A stretch of 64,000 bases of DNA from Streptosporangium subroseum (GTDB lineage Bacteria; Actinomycetota; Actinomycetes; Streptosporangiales; Streptosporangiaceae): assembly GCF_900188345.1 (NCBI RefSeq), contig NZ_FZOD01000001.1, positions 186,001 through 250,000 of the forward strand, given 5' to 3'. The notes below the pieces were generated by a model. It worked only from the letters and a program-made list of their open reading frames with translations, did not search any database and had not been told where the DNA came from. Of the stretch, positions 1-7,339 are shown in pieces. Position numbers and translations under genes: made by a program. The first letter of the stretch is position 1. Every line of letters begins with the position of its first letter.

Positions 1-374
1 CGGTCCAGCACCGAGGCCGTCACCTCACGGTCGTGACGGCTCTCACGGCCCAGATAGGGGATGTACGGCGTGCGGCCCAGCAGGGCGTAGTCGAACACGG
101 TCATGTCGACCGGCAACGCGGGAGACTGCGGGGCGTAGGCGAGCAGCCGGGCCCGGTCCCTGGGCTTGAGCCGCCGGACCGGCGCGTCGTCGATGAGCAC
201 CTCGCCCGAGCAGGGCAGCACCCCGGCCATGGCCTTGAGCAGCGTGGACTTGCCCGCGCCGTTGGCCCCGATGACGGCCAGCCAGTCGCCGTCGCGGACG
301 TCGAGGTCGATGCCGGACAGCACGCTCCGCCGTTCCAGCACGACCGCGAGGTTCCGTACTCTGACCCGGCTCAC
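1..374 (-). CDS. btuD: Cobalamin ABC transporter ATPase, partial (BtuD/FecE-like)
   Basis: The ATPase subunit of a B12/iron-siderophore-type importer energises uptake through the BtuC dimer on the cytoplasmic face. The visible N-terminal 124 or so residues carry a Walker A motif (GANGAGKST) and the Q-loop region (YAPQSP). The signature motif, Walker B and the rest lie beyond base 1. I chose the GTG at 374 because an AGGAG stands about 6 nt upstream. An in-frame GTG further upstream would add an unlikely Gly/Ala-rich extension. It is the third gene of the btuF-btuC-btuD set, 184 bp after btuC, and that gap holds repeats derived from the btuC 3' end. Confidence 0.85.
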   Translation of the reverse strand, partial: MSRVRVRNLAVVLERRSVLSGIDLDVRDGDWLAVIGANGAGKSTLLKAMAGVLPCSGEVLIDDAPVRRLKPRDRARLLAYAPQSPALPVDMTVFDYALLGRTPYIPYLGRESRHDREVTASVLD

Positions 375-490
375 GATCTCCTCGCCTCCCGGCTCGGAGC
401 CCGCGTTCGCGAGCTCACCGTGCCCGCCGGCATGCCCGCCCGCGCGTCCGCTCACGTCCCCGCCTGTCCTGTCACGCCCCACCCCGTCCA

Positions 491-597
491 CTCCTCCACC
501 CGCCTGATCGCGAACGGCACGGCCACGCCTTCACCCGCCTGATCGCGAGCGGTCCGGTTCATGTCTCCACCCGTCTGGTCACGCGCAGCACGGCCAC
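491..597. repeat. Three degenerate copies of the btuC 3' end
   Basis: Reading the minus strand, the last codons and stop of btuC (563-597) recur in degenerate form at 530-555 and 491-526, sharing the core CACCCGCCTGATCGCGA (plus strand). The copies fill most of the btuC-btuD gap. The likeness was judged by eye. Confidence 0.5.
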
Positions 598-1635
598 GAA
601 GAACGGCGCGCCGACAAAGGCGGTGACCACGCCGATGGGCAGCTCGGCCGGGGAGAGCACGGTCCTGGCGATCAGGTCGGCGAGGACCAGGAAGGCCGCG
701 CCGCCCATCAGCGAGAGCGGAAGCACGATCCGGTAGGACCCTCCCGCGAGACGGCGGACCACGTGCGGGACCACGATGCCGACGAAGCCGATCAGCCCGC
801 TGACCGCGACGGCCGCCGCGGTGGCCAGGGAGGCGGCGAGCAGTACGACGAGCCGGACGCGCGTGGCGTTGAGGCCGAGACTGGCCGCCTCGTCGTCGCC
901 GACCGAGAGCACGTCGAGCAGCCTGCCGTGGAGCAGCATGATCACCACTGAGACGACGGCGTACGGGGCGACCAGCGTGACCTGTGCCCAGCCCCCGCCG
1001 ACGTCGCCGAGGATCCAGGAGTAGACGCGCTGGAGCTCCTCCACCTTGAGCTGCTGCAGGAACGTCTGGATGGCGGTGAGGAAGGACGAGACCGCCACAC
1101 CCGCGAGGACCAGCGTGGCGGTGCCACCACCCCGGCCCGCCACGTTGCCCAGCGCGTAGGCGAGCAGGACGCCGCCGACGGCCCCGGCGAAGGCCGCGGC
1201 CGGGATCAGGAGCCCCTGGTCGTCGCCCTTCATGAACACGATCGCCACCGTGGTCGTGAGACCGGCGCCCGCGGCGGCCCCCAGGAGATAGGGATCGGCC
1301 AGAGGGTTGCGGAAGACACCCTGGTACCCGGCGCCCGCGGTGGCCAGCAGCCCGCCGACGATCGCGGCGAGCAGGACCCGGGGCAGCCTCAGCTCGAACA
1401 GCAGCCCCTGCTCGACGGGCGCCAGTCCCGAGTCGACCGAGACGAAGGGCAGCCAGTCGAGCAGTTGCAGCGCCACCCGGGCCGGCCCGATGCCGGCCGC
1501 GCCGACCAGCAGTCCCGCGAGCATGCTCGCCAGAAGGATGCCCACGGCCGCCGCCGTCACCGCCGGGCTCAGCCGGGTCGCCCGCCGTCCCCGGGAACCG
1601 CCGGAGGAGTCTGAGGGACGAGAAAGATCGGTCAC
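559..1635 (-). CDS. btuC: Cobalamin/Fe3+-siderophore ABC permease (FecCD family)
   Basis: This is the integral membrane subunit of the B12 importer. The 358 residues are typical of FecCD/BtuC permeases, with about ten hydrophobic helices and family motifs such as PRVLLAAIVGG near residue 84 and the GLIGFVGIVVPH loop near residue 280 that contacts the ATPase. The start is a GTG whose first base directly follows the TAG stop of btuF (zero gap), which implies translational coupling. The N-terminal 28 residues are polar and poorly conserved in the family. B12 specificity, rather than siderophore, is inferred from the upstream riboswitch. Confidence 0.9.
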   Translation of the reverse strand: MTDLSRPSDSSGGSRGRRATRLSPAVTAAAVGILLASMLAGLLVGAAGIGPARVALQLLDWLPFVSVDSGLAPVEQGLLFELRLPRVLLAAIVGGLLATAGAGYQGVFRNPLADPYLLGAAAGAGLTTTVAIVFMKGDDQGLLIPAAAFAGAVGGVLLAYALGNVAGRGGGTATLVLAGVAVSSFLTAIQTFLQQLKVEELQRVYSWILGDVGGGWAQVTLVAPYAVVSVVIMLLHGRLLDVLSVGDDEAASLGLNATRVRLVVLLAASLATAAAVAVSGLIGFVGIVVPHVVRRLAGGSYRIVLPLSLMGGAAFLVLADLIARTVLSPAELPIGVVTAFVGAPFFVAVLRVTRRVET

Positions 1636-2601
1636 CTAGTTGGTCGTGGCCTTCCGTACGGCGTCGCCGACCTGCTTGGCGAGGTCCACGACACGCGGGC
1701 CCCAGCGGGAGGCGACGGCGTCGTCAAGGGCGATGACCCGGTCGTTCTTGACGGCGGAGAGCTTGGACCAGCCGGGGCGCTTGGCGATGGTGTCCCTGGA
1801 CTGGGCGCAGCACCTGGTGTCGGCCAGGAAGATCAGGTCCGGGTCGGCCTGGGCGACGAACTCGGCCGACAGCTTGGGATAGCCTCCGGCCGCGTCGGGG
1901 GCCTTGTCGGCGATGTTGGTCAGGCCGAACAATCCGTAGATCTGACCGATGAAGGTGCCGGAGGTGGCCGCGTAGGGCGTGACGTCCAGCTCGTGATAGT
2001 AGGTGAGCTTGGTGTCCTTCGGCGCGGTGGCCGCGAGCTCCTCCATCTGCTTTTTCATGCCGGCCGCGACCTCGTCGGCCTTGGCCTTGTTGCCGGTGGC
2101 CGCGCCGAGGTCGGCGATCTGGTCGTAGGCCTCGTCGAGCTTGGTGGCCGCGGGCTCCAGCAGCACCGGAATGCCGATCTTGCTCAGCTCGGCCACGACG
2201 TTGTCGAGGTCGTTGGCGAGCACGATGAGATCGGGCTTCCTGGCGATGATCGCCTCCACGTTCGGCTTGAAGCCGGACATGTCACTCTTCGGCGCCTCGG
2301 CGGGATAGTCCGACTGGTCGTCCACCGCGACGACCTGGGGTCCGGCTCCGATGGCGAACAGGCTCTCGGTGGCGGTGGGCGACAGGGACACGATCCGCCC
2401 GGGCTTCCGGGCGAGGACGACGGAGCCGTTGCCCGCCTCGACCGTGACCGGGAACCCCTCCGCCGCGGCGGGTGCCGCGGTCGTGGGGGCCGCGGATGTG
2501 GGGTCCGCGCTCGGGGAGGCGGTGGTGGAGCTCTGACCGCATCCGGCCAGGGCCAGCACGCCGAGCAGTGCGGCCGCGAGGGCGGTACGTACGGGCCTCA
2601 C
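1636..2601 (-). CDS. btuF: Cobalamin ABC transporter substrate-binding lipoprotein
   Basis: This lipoprotein captures the corrinoid outside the membrane and delivers it to BtuC. At 321 residues it has a type II signal peptide ending in the lipobox LALAGC (Cys near 20), a Ser/Thr/Ala/Pro linker, then a periplasmic-binding-protein type III fold with the typical GRIVSLSPTATESLFAIGAG opening and a VVAVDDQSDYP stretch. I chose the GTG at 2601, which has an AAAGGA ribosome-binding site about 8 nt upstream and gives a proper signal peptide. A longer frame from 2664 would run into the riboswitch leader. First gene of the operon, under the cobalamin riboswitch. Confidence 0.9.
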   Translation of the reverse strand: MRPVRTALAAALLGVLALAGCGQSSTTASPSADPTSAAPTTAAPAAAEGFPVTVEAGNGSVVLARKPGRIVSLSPTATESLFAIGAGPQVVAVDDQSDYPAEAPKSDMSGFKPNVEAIIARKPDLIVLANDLDNVVAELSKIGIPVLLEPAATKLDEAYDQIADLGAATGNKAKADEVAAGMKKQMEELAATAPKDTKLTYYHELDVTPYAATSGTFIGQIYGLFGLTNIADKAPDAAGGYPKLSAEFVAQADPDLIFLADTRCCAQSRDTIAKRPGWSKLSAVKNDRVIALDDAVASRWGPRVVDLAKQVGDAVRKATTN

Positions 2602-2684
2602 ATGAGGTCCTTTCTGTTGCCGGAAGAAAGAGACCCGAAGAAGGGACGGATCACCCTTTTCCACGAGGGTTGACGGCGTCGGCG

Positions 2685-2795
2685 CAGCGGAGGCGACCTG
2701 GCTCGATCCGGGGGAGGATCATGACAGTTGCGGGACAGCGCCGGACTCACACCGGACTTCGCTAAGCGCTGCGCGTCAGATAGACGCTATCAATG
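2685..2795 (-). promoter_or_regulatory. Cobalamin (B12) riboswitch
   Basis: On the minus strand the leader contains the conserved core AAGTCCGGTGTGAGTCCGG, followed by CGCTGTCCCGCAACTGTCA and, after a variable hairpin, the GAGCCAGGTCGCC element. These are the hallmark segments of the AdoCbl aptamer (CCGGTG..TCCGG, the CCCGC-ACTGT B12 box, and the GAGCCAGG element closing the core). It ends about 90 nt before the btuF start. A small ACCCT/AGGGT hairpin just downstream could belong to the expression platform. It presumably represses B12 uptake when the cofactor is abundant. Aptamer ends are approximate. Confidence 0.9.
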
Positions 2796-2831
2796 TCGCC
2801 CGGACACTCCGCCTCAAGGACTTCCCATCAG

Positions 2832-3001
2832 CCTCTCCGCTCTGAGAACCGACGACTCGGCGGAGACACCCATGAAAACCACCCGTCCGACCTCTCCGCC
2901 CGGAGAACCGACGGGGACGCCCATGGAGGCCACCCGTCCGACCCCTCCGTCCGGAAACCGGCGTCCCGGCGGGGCCACCCGTGGAAACCATCGCCCGGCC
3001 G
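2832..3001. repeat. Three imperfect 51-59 bp tandem repeats
   Basis: Units begin at 2832, 2891 and 2942, each opening with CCTCTCCG-like sequence. Units 1 and 2 share an AGAACCGACG block and end in CCACCCGTCCGA; unit 3 is more diverged. They lie between the riboswitch and the 3' end of the Gfo/Idh gene. No open frame or hairpin explains them. Confidence 0.65.
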
Positions 3002-3053
3002 TCCGGGAGGCCGGTTGTCGCGCGGGCCGGGCGCCGTCGTCTGCCTGAGCCGC

Positions 3054-3908
3054 CTACGTGAGCTGCTCCTCCGCGGCGGCGATGATCTCCTGGAGGTGCA
3101 GGCCGTGCGCGGCGTCGAGGGGGTGCCCGCCGCCGCGCCGTACGGTCATCGCGAACTCGGCGAGCATGAGGGAGAAGACGTCGTCGCCGAGCTGGGTGTC
3201 GTTGATGGACTCCCGGCCGAGGCGGCCGTAGATTCCCACGTTGGAGGGCGGTGTCTCGCCGGGAACGCTCAGGCACAGCGAGGCCTCGCTGACCGAGCCG
3301 GTCTCGTGCTCCAGCAGCAGGCCGACCCAGCCCCGCGGGTTGCCGTGGGCACGGACCCCGACGACCCTGCCGAGCGAGGCCTCCAGCAGGTCGATCATGT
3401 GGGGGCCGACGTCGAGGATCGCACCGCGCTCCAGCCGCCACGGGGTGGCGAAGTCTCCTCCGAGCATGGCTCCGGTGATGTTGGCCGCGTGCCCGCCGAA
3501 GGGCTCGATGGCCGAGACCCTTGCCAGGAACGCCCGGGTCGCCGCGGAGTAACGCCAGGTGAGGACCATCTGGGAGGCCACGCCCGCCTCGGCGATGGCT
3601 CCGGCCAGCCGCCGGGCGCCGTCCAGGTCGGCCGCGAGCGGTTTCTCCAGCAGCAGTGCCTTGCCCGCCTTGGCGGCGAGCACGCCGAGCTCGGCCTGTA
3701 CGGCGGGCGGCACCGAGAACGCGACCGCCTCGCAGTTGTCGAACAGCTCCTCGATCCGCTCGAAGACCGGGGCCCCGAATCTTCTCGCCGCCTCGGGTCG
3801 CCGTGCCCACACTCCGGCCAGGCGCGTGTCCGGCCCGGCCGCCAACCTCGGCGCGTGCACCATTTCGGCCCACGGCCCCGCGCCCACCAGACCCACAGAT
3901 ATCGTCAC
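3054..3908 (-). CDS. Gfo/Idh/MocA family oxidoreductase
   Basis: This is a NAD(P)-dependent sugar or polyol dehydrogenase of the glucose-fructose oxidoreductase family (284 residues). The N-terminus has the Rossmann motif GLVGAGPWAEMVHAPRL, the middle has the LLEKPLA loop with the family's catalytic Lys (EKP), and the second half is an alpha/beta domain with a GPHMIDLLEA helix. The start is the GTG at 3908; more upstream frames run through tandem repeats and are not conserved-looking. There is no obvious operon partner, and the substrate is unknown. Confidence 0.85.
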   Translation of the reverse strand: MTISVGLVGAGPWAEMVHAPRLAAGPDTRLAGVWARRPEAARRFGAPVFERIEELFDNCEAVAFSVPPAVQAELGVLAAKAGKALLLEKPLAADLDGARRLAGAIAEAGVASQMVLTWRYSAATRAFLARVSAIEPFGGHAANITGAMLGGDFATPWRLERGAILDVGPHMIDLLEASLGRVVGVRAHGNPRGWVGLLLEHETGSVSEASLCLSVPGETPPSNVGIYGRLGRESINDTQLGDDVFSLMLAEFAMTVRRGGGHPLDAAHGLHLQEIIAAAEEQLT

Positions 3909-3957
3909 GTAATCCAGTTTCTCACGCCCCCCTGTTCCGGCCGTGTGCTCGGGTCGG

Positions 3958-4069
3958 TCTGCCATGACGCCGCACCACCGGTCGGTCTGACGTGACGCCG
4001 CACCACCGGTCGGTCTGACGTGACGCCGCACCACCGGCCCGTCCGCTGTGACGCCGCACCACCGGCCCC
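3958..4069. repeat. Four 28-bp tandem repeats in a divergent intergenic region
   Basis: Exactly phased 28-bp units start at 3958, 3986, 4014 and 4042, with the shared core TGACGCCGCACCACCGG. They sit between the divergent Gfo/Idh and histidine-phosphatase genes and therefore occupy the expected promoter space of both. There are no spacers, so this is not a CRISPR array. Confidence 0.85.
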
Positions 4070-4140
4070 GCCGGCCCGTGGGAGGGCTCGCGGGGCGCCG
4101 TCGGACCGGTGCCCGCCGTACCGGCATGATGGGCTTCATC

Positions 4141-4722
4141 ATGAACCAGATGATTCTGCTGCGGCATGGCGAGACCGAGTGGAGCAGGGACGGCCGTCAC
4201 ACCGGCCGCACCGACCTGCCGCTCACCGACAAGGGCGAGGACCAGGCGCGAGCACTCGCCCCCCTGGTCGAGGGCCAGACGTTCGACCTGGTCCTGGTCA
4301 GCCCCGCGCTGCGGGCCCGGAGGACGGCCGAGCTCGCGGGGCTGAAGGCGTACGAGACGGAGCCCGACCTGTGGGAGTGGGACTACGGCGGTTACGAGGG
4401 CGTCACCACCGACACGATCCGCCAGACCCGTCCCGGCTGGTACCTCTGGCGCGACGGGGTCGTCCCCGGTGACGACGAGCACCCCGGCGAGAGCGCGGAG
4501 CAGGTCGGCGCCCGCGCCGATCGGGTGATCACCCGAGCCAGGGCCGCCGAGGGCGACGTCGTCCTGGTCGCCCACGGGCACTTTCTGCGGGTGCTGTGCG
4601 CCCGATGGCTCGACCTGTCCCCCACCGACGGCCGGCTCTTCCGCCTGGACACCGGCACCTACTCACGACTGGGCTTCGAACACGCCGAGCCGGTCGTCCT
4701 CACCTGGAACGCCCCCGTCTGA
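4141..4722 (+). CDS. Histidine phosphatase family protein (phosphoglycerate mutase-like)
   Basis: A cytoplasmic phosphatase of the branch-1 histidine phosphatase superfamily, 193 residues. The phosphohistidine motif LLRHGETEW is at the N-terminus, SPALRARRTAEL near residue 50, and the second catalytic His sits in VLVAHGHFLRVL near residue 142. Substrate is not predictable (sugar phosphates and alpha-ribazole phosphate are common). ATG codons at 4126 and 4129 are also in frame. I prefer 4141, which fits the family start. A cobalamin-pathway role (CobC-like) is tempting near the B12 operon but unproven. Confidence 0.85.
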   Translation: MNQMILLRHGETEWSRDGRHTGRTDLPLTDKGEDQARALAPLVEGQTFDLVLVSPALRARRTAELAGLKAYETEPDLWEWDYGGYEGVTTDTIRQTRPGWYLWRDGVVPGDDEHPGESAEQVGARADRVITRARAAEGDVVLVAHGHFLRVLCARWLDLSPTDGRLFRLDTGTYSRLGFEHAEPVVLTWNAPV

Positions 4723-4858
4723 CCACGGGGACGAACCGCCCGGCCGCTTCGATCGGGCAGGTTCCCCGCCGTACGGAAACCGCCTCCTCGATCCGGGCGA
4801 ACGCCCGGCCGTCCTCCCCGGTCGGGGAGGCGCACGCCGTACAGCACGGGGATCTTGC

Positions 4859-5116
4859 TCAGGCGGCCGCGGCGGCGGGCTGCGGCCCGCGGCCTGTGAG
4901 CCATTCGATGACCTTGCGGTGGCCGTGGCGAGCGTCCTCGAAGTGACCCCAGCGCCAGTAGCGAGGCTGGTCACGCACTCCGGTCACCCATGTCCGGTAG
5001 GACACCGGAGCGATCGCACCGTCCCCCGTGGCTGCCGAGGCCACTCCGTAGGTGCGGATCACGACGCGGCCTCCCGGCGCGAAAAGCACGTCGTCGGCCA
5101 CTGGATACAAGGTCAT
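4859..5116 (-). CDS. Small protein of unknown function
   Basis: A predicted soluble 85-residue protein whose family I do not recognise. It is rich in aromatic residues in the middle (RYWRWGHFEDARHGHRKVIEWL) and ends in an alanine tail. The ATG at 5116 is preferred. Longer in-frame starts (GTG at 5170) would encode a strong inverted repeat within the N-terminus. It follows the XRE-DUF397 pair on the same strand, 123 bp after a terminator-like hairpin, so it may be separately expressed. Confidence 0.55.
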   Translation of the reverse strand: MTLYPVADDVLFAPGGRVVIRTYGVASAATGDGAIAPVSYRTWVTGVRDQPRYWRWGHFEDARHGHRKVIEWLTGRGPQPAAAAA

Positions 5117-5129
5117 CTGATCGAGCACG

Positions 5130-5160
5130 GTTTGAGCCCCCAATCGCTGTGGGCTCAAAC
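5130..5160. repeat. 10-bp inverted repeat before the small gene
   Basis: GTTTGAGCCC (5130-5139) and GGGCTCAAAC (5151-5160) form a perfect 10-bp stem with an 11-nt loop, just upstream of the preferred start at 5116. It may be an operator, a 5' UTR hairpin or the end of the upstream transcript. Confidence 0.6.
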
Positions 5161-5227
5161 ACTTCCCCACCGCCCCACTTCCCCGGTTACGTCACCGGCG
5201 CGCCACGGTTAACCCGATGCGCCGGAT

Positions 5228-5248
5228 GTAAAAACGGTGTTACACCGT
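5228..5248 (-). terminator. Intrinsic terminator overlapping the DUF397 stop codon
   Basis: On the minus strand ACGGTG-TAA-CACCGT is followed by TTTTT. The TAA stop codon of the DUF397 gene forms the hairpin loop and the U-tract follows at once. The stem is only 6 bp, so termination may be partial. Confidence 0.6.
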
Positions 5249-5476
5249 CAGCCCGTCGAACTCCCCGTCCTTCACCCCGAGTACGAGGGCACGGATCTCG
5301 TCACGTGTGTAGATCAAGGCTGGACCCTCGGGAAAACGGGAGTTACGGACCGCGATACTGCCGTCCGCCAGTTCGGCGAGCTCGACACAGTTGCCCTGAG
5401 AGTTGCTGTACCGGCTCTTGCGCCAGCTGGCCCCGGCAAGGTCAGTGGCAGGCATGCCGTTATAGGTCTGCTCCAT
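5240..5476 (-). CDS. DUF397 domain protein
   Basis: A 78-residue DUF397 protein, the small acidic partner of XRE/DUF5753 regulators in actinomycetes. Diagnostic motifs are WRKSRYSNSQGNCVELAE near residue 18 and the AVRNSRFPEGPALIYTRDEI block near residue 42. It follows the regulator gene directly, its ATG abutting the TAA stop. In Streptomyces such pairs (WhiJ-like and Scr1/Scr2-like) affect development and antibiotic production, with the DUF397 protein thought to modulate DNA binding by its partner. Confidence 0.9.
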   Translation of the reverse strand: MEQTYNGMPATDLAGASWRKSRYSNSQGNCVELAELADGSIAVRNSRFPEGPALIYTRDEIRALVLGVKDGEFDGLTV

Positions 5477-6343
5477 TTACATCTCTCTGAGAAGGTCGCC
5501 GAGGATCTCGGCGGTGCCCCCAGGCGTGGTGCTTTCCACGCACAACTGCTCCATGGCCGTGAGGTATGGATCGATGTCCTCACGCTTGTCCAGGTAGAGG
5601 GCACCCCAGAGCTGCTCGACATAGACGATGTCCGATAGGTCGGACTCGAGAAATCGCAAGATGCTGAACGCACCACCCTCGGCCGCGTGCATGCCTGATC
5701 GAAAGGGCATCACCTGAAGGGTGATGTTGGGCAGCGTGGCCACTTCCAGCAGGTGCTGAAGCTGCTCACGCATGATCTCCCTGCCTCCGATGGGACGCTT
5801 CAGGGCCGCCTCGTCGATGACCGCCCACAGTCGCGGGCCGTCCTTCTTCGTCAGGCGATCCTGCCGCTGCATGCGCATATGCACACGACGCTCGATCTCC
5901 GCCTCGGGCACGTCCGGGTGGCCCAACCGGATCACGGTGTGTGCGTAGGCGGACGTCTGCAGCAGGCCGGGAACGAACTGCACCTCGTAGGTGCGGATCA
6001 CGCTCGTCGCCTCCTCCAGCCCCACGTAGGTGGTGAACCAGCTCGGCAACAGGTCGCCGTACTTGTGCCACCAACCAGGGGTGTTCGCCTCGCGGACCAT
6101 CTCCAGCAGGCCGCGCCGTTCCGCGTCGTCGAGCACGCCGTACAGGGTGAGCAGGTCTTCCACGTCTCGGGTCTTGAAACCGACACGGCCGAGCTCCATC
6201 CGGCTGATCTTGGACTCGGAGGCGCGGATGTGGAATCCCGCCACCTCACGGGTGAGATCTTTTTCCTCACGCAGACGGCGCAGGCTTGCGCCGAGCATGA
6301 TGCGCCGAACGGTGGAACCGGTACCGGGCGGATCCATGGACAC
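5477..6343 (-). CDS. XRE-family regulator with DUF5753 domain
   Basis: A 288-residue DNA-binding regulator. A helix-turn-helix spans about residues 14-70 (LGASLRRLREEKDLTREVAG, SESKISRMELGR) and is followed by the DUF5753 ligand or partner domain (IRTYEVQFVPGLLQTSAYAH and a VMPFRSGMHAAEGGAFSIL block). The start is GTG at 6343, with an ATG two codons downstream. It is coupled to DUF397 and divergent from an anti-sigma-like ATPase. This trio is a standard actinomycete regulatory module. The repeated TGCAC boxes in the divergent promoter region are the natural place for it to bind. Confidence 0.92.
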   Translation of the reverse strand: MSMDPPGTGSTVRRIMLGASLRRLREEKDLTREVAGFHIRASESKISRMELGRVGFKTRDVEDLLTLYGVLDDAERRGLLEMVREANTPGWWHKYGDLLPSWFTTYVGLEEATSVIRTYEVQFVPGLLQTSAYAHTVIRLGHPDVPEAEIERRVHMRMQRQDRLTKKDGPRLWAVIDEAALKRPIGGREIMREQLQHLLEVATLPNITLQVMPFRSGMHAAEGGAFSILRFLESDLSDIVYVEQLWGALYLDKREDIDPYLTAMEQLCVESTTPGGTAEILGDLLREM

Positions 6344-6465
6344 GTGGTGCTCCTCGCTCGCTTTCCTGATCGACAGTCTGTCACTTTGCGCCCCAAGAGT
6401 TACCGGGTCGCGAACAAGATCCCCTTTCCTTACGAAATGTCGAACTCATGGGTAACCGTAGCGGT

Positions 6466-6519
6466 TGCACAGACCTTATGCACGTGCATTCGCCCTTGCA
6501 CCTGCACGGGAGTTTGCAC
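6466..6519. promoter_or_regulatory. Cluster of TGCAC boxes between divergent regulators
   Basis: TGCAC occurs at 6466, 6479, 6497, 6503 and 6515, with GTGCA at 6484. The 6478-6489 stretch is the perfect palindrome ATGCACGTGCAT. The cluster lies immediately before the ATPase start and about 120-175 bp before the XRE gene. It is a candidate operator region for the XRE regulator. Confidence 0.5.
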
Positions 6520-6520
6520 C

Positions 6521-7063
6521 ATGATTGCGGCTGTGCAGTCCGCCCAAACCGCGCCCCCCCGATCGTCAACGTCATGGACAGCGCTCGACTGGTGGCCCCC
6601 AGTCGGCTGGTGGCCTGACGCGGCGCGCGACCTCGTCTCCGGCTCCTCGACCATGGCCAGCGCCACGTTCGTGCTTCCACCCCAGGCCGAGTCCGTCCAC
6701 TCCGCCCGCAGCTTCGCGACGGGCACGCTCACCGGCTGGAAGCTCGGCGAGCTGAGCGACAACATGGAGCTGGTCGTCTCGGAACTGGCCACCAACGCCT
6801 TCAGGCACGGTCTGCGACTGGCCGAGTCGCGCGCCAGAGAGCCGATCAGGCTCTCCCTGATCCGCAGGAACAGTCTGGTCGCCTGCACGCTCAACGACCC
6901 CGGGGCCGGCTTCCCCGCGCTCCGCGACCCGGCGCCCCTCGACATCGGCGGGCTCGGACTGCACATCGTCGAGTCGCTGAGCCTGCGCTGGGGCTGGGCA
7001 CCGCTGGCGCCGTACGGCAAGATCGTTTGGGCGGTCCTGCGCCCGGACCTCCCCGAGGAGTAG
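6521..7063 (+). CDS. ATP-binding protein (RsbW/SpoIIAB-like HATPase)
   Basis: A single GHKL ATPase domain of the anti-sigma-factor serine kinase type, 180 residues. The N box reads ELVVSELATNAFRHG (near residue 88), followed by a NDPGAGF G1 box and a GGLGLHIVESLS G2 region. I took the ATG at 6521, with GGGAG 12 nt upstream. An internal ATG at 6653 would give a 136-residue core closer to the family norm. It is divergent from the XRE-DUF397 pair, matching abaA/whiJ-type loci. Its partner (sigma factor or anti-anti-sigma) is not in the window. Confidence 0.88.
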   Translation: MIAAVQSAQTAPPRSSTSWTALDWWPPVGWWPDAARDLVSGSSTMASATFVLPPQAESVHSARSFATGTLTGWKLGELSDNMELVVSELATNAFRHGLRLAESRAREPIRLSLIRRNSLVACTLNDPGAGFPALRDPAPLDIGGLGLHIVESLSLRWGWAPLAPYGKIVWAVLRPDLPEE

Positions 7064-7157
7064 GACCCCTCCGGGCCCCTCAAGGATCACGGCCCCCCGA
7101 ACTTCCGCAACCGAACCTTTCCCGAACGGCGCCGCCTCTTCCCCTCCATCTGGCGCC

Positions 7158-7207
7158 GATCGGTCCCGGGACCCGCCCTCCCCTCCCCGGCGGTCCCGGG
7201 ACCGATC
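7158..7207. terminator. 16-bp inverted repeat, probable bidirectional terminator
   Basis: GATCGGTCCCGGGACC (7158-7173) and GGTCCCGGGACCGATC (7192-7207) are perfect inverted copies around an 18-nt loop. Each arm also contains the self-palindrome GGTCCCGGGACC. It lies between the ATPase gene (ends 7063) and the helicase-associated gene. There is no U-tract. Confidence 0.55.
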
Positions 7208-7339
7208 AGAAGCGGGACGGCGATGTGGTAACGCATTGCATTCTGCGCGGTGCATGCCGTCGGAGATGCCCTCTGCATTACCGTGGATGTTTATGGCTCA
7301 CGGAGAGTCCCCGCGCGAGATTCCTGAAAGAGCTACGAG

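Noticed and set aside
1636..2664. A longer btuF starting at 2664
   Set aside because: The extra 21 residues come from the riboswitch leader and would destroy the signal peptide. GTG 2601 has the proper RBS.
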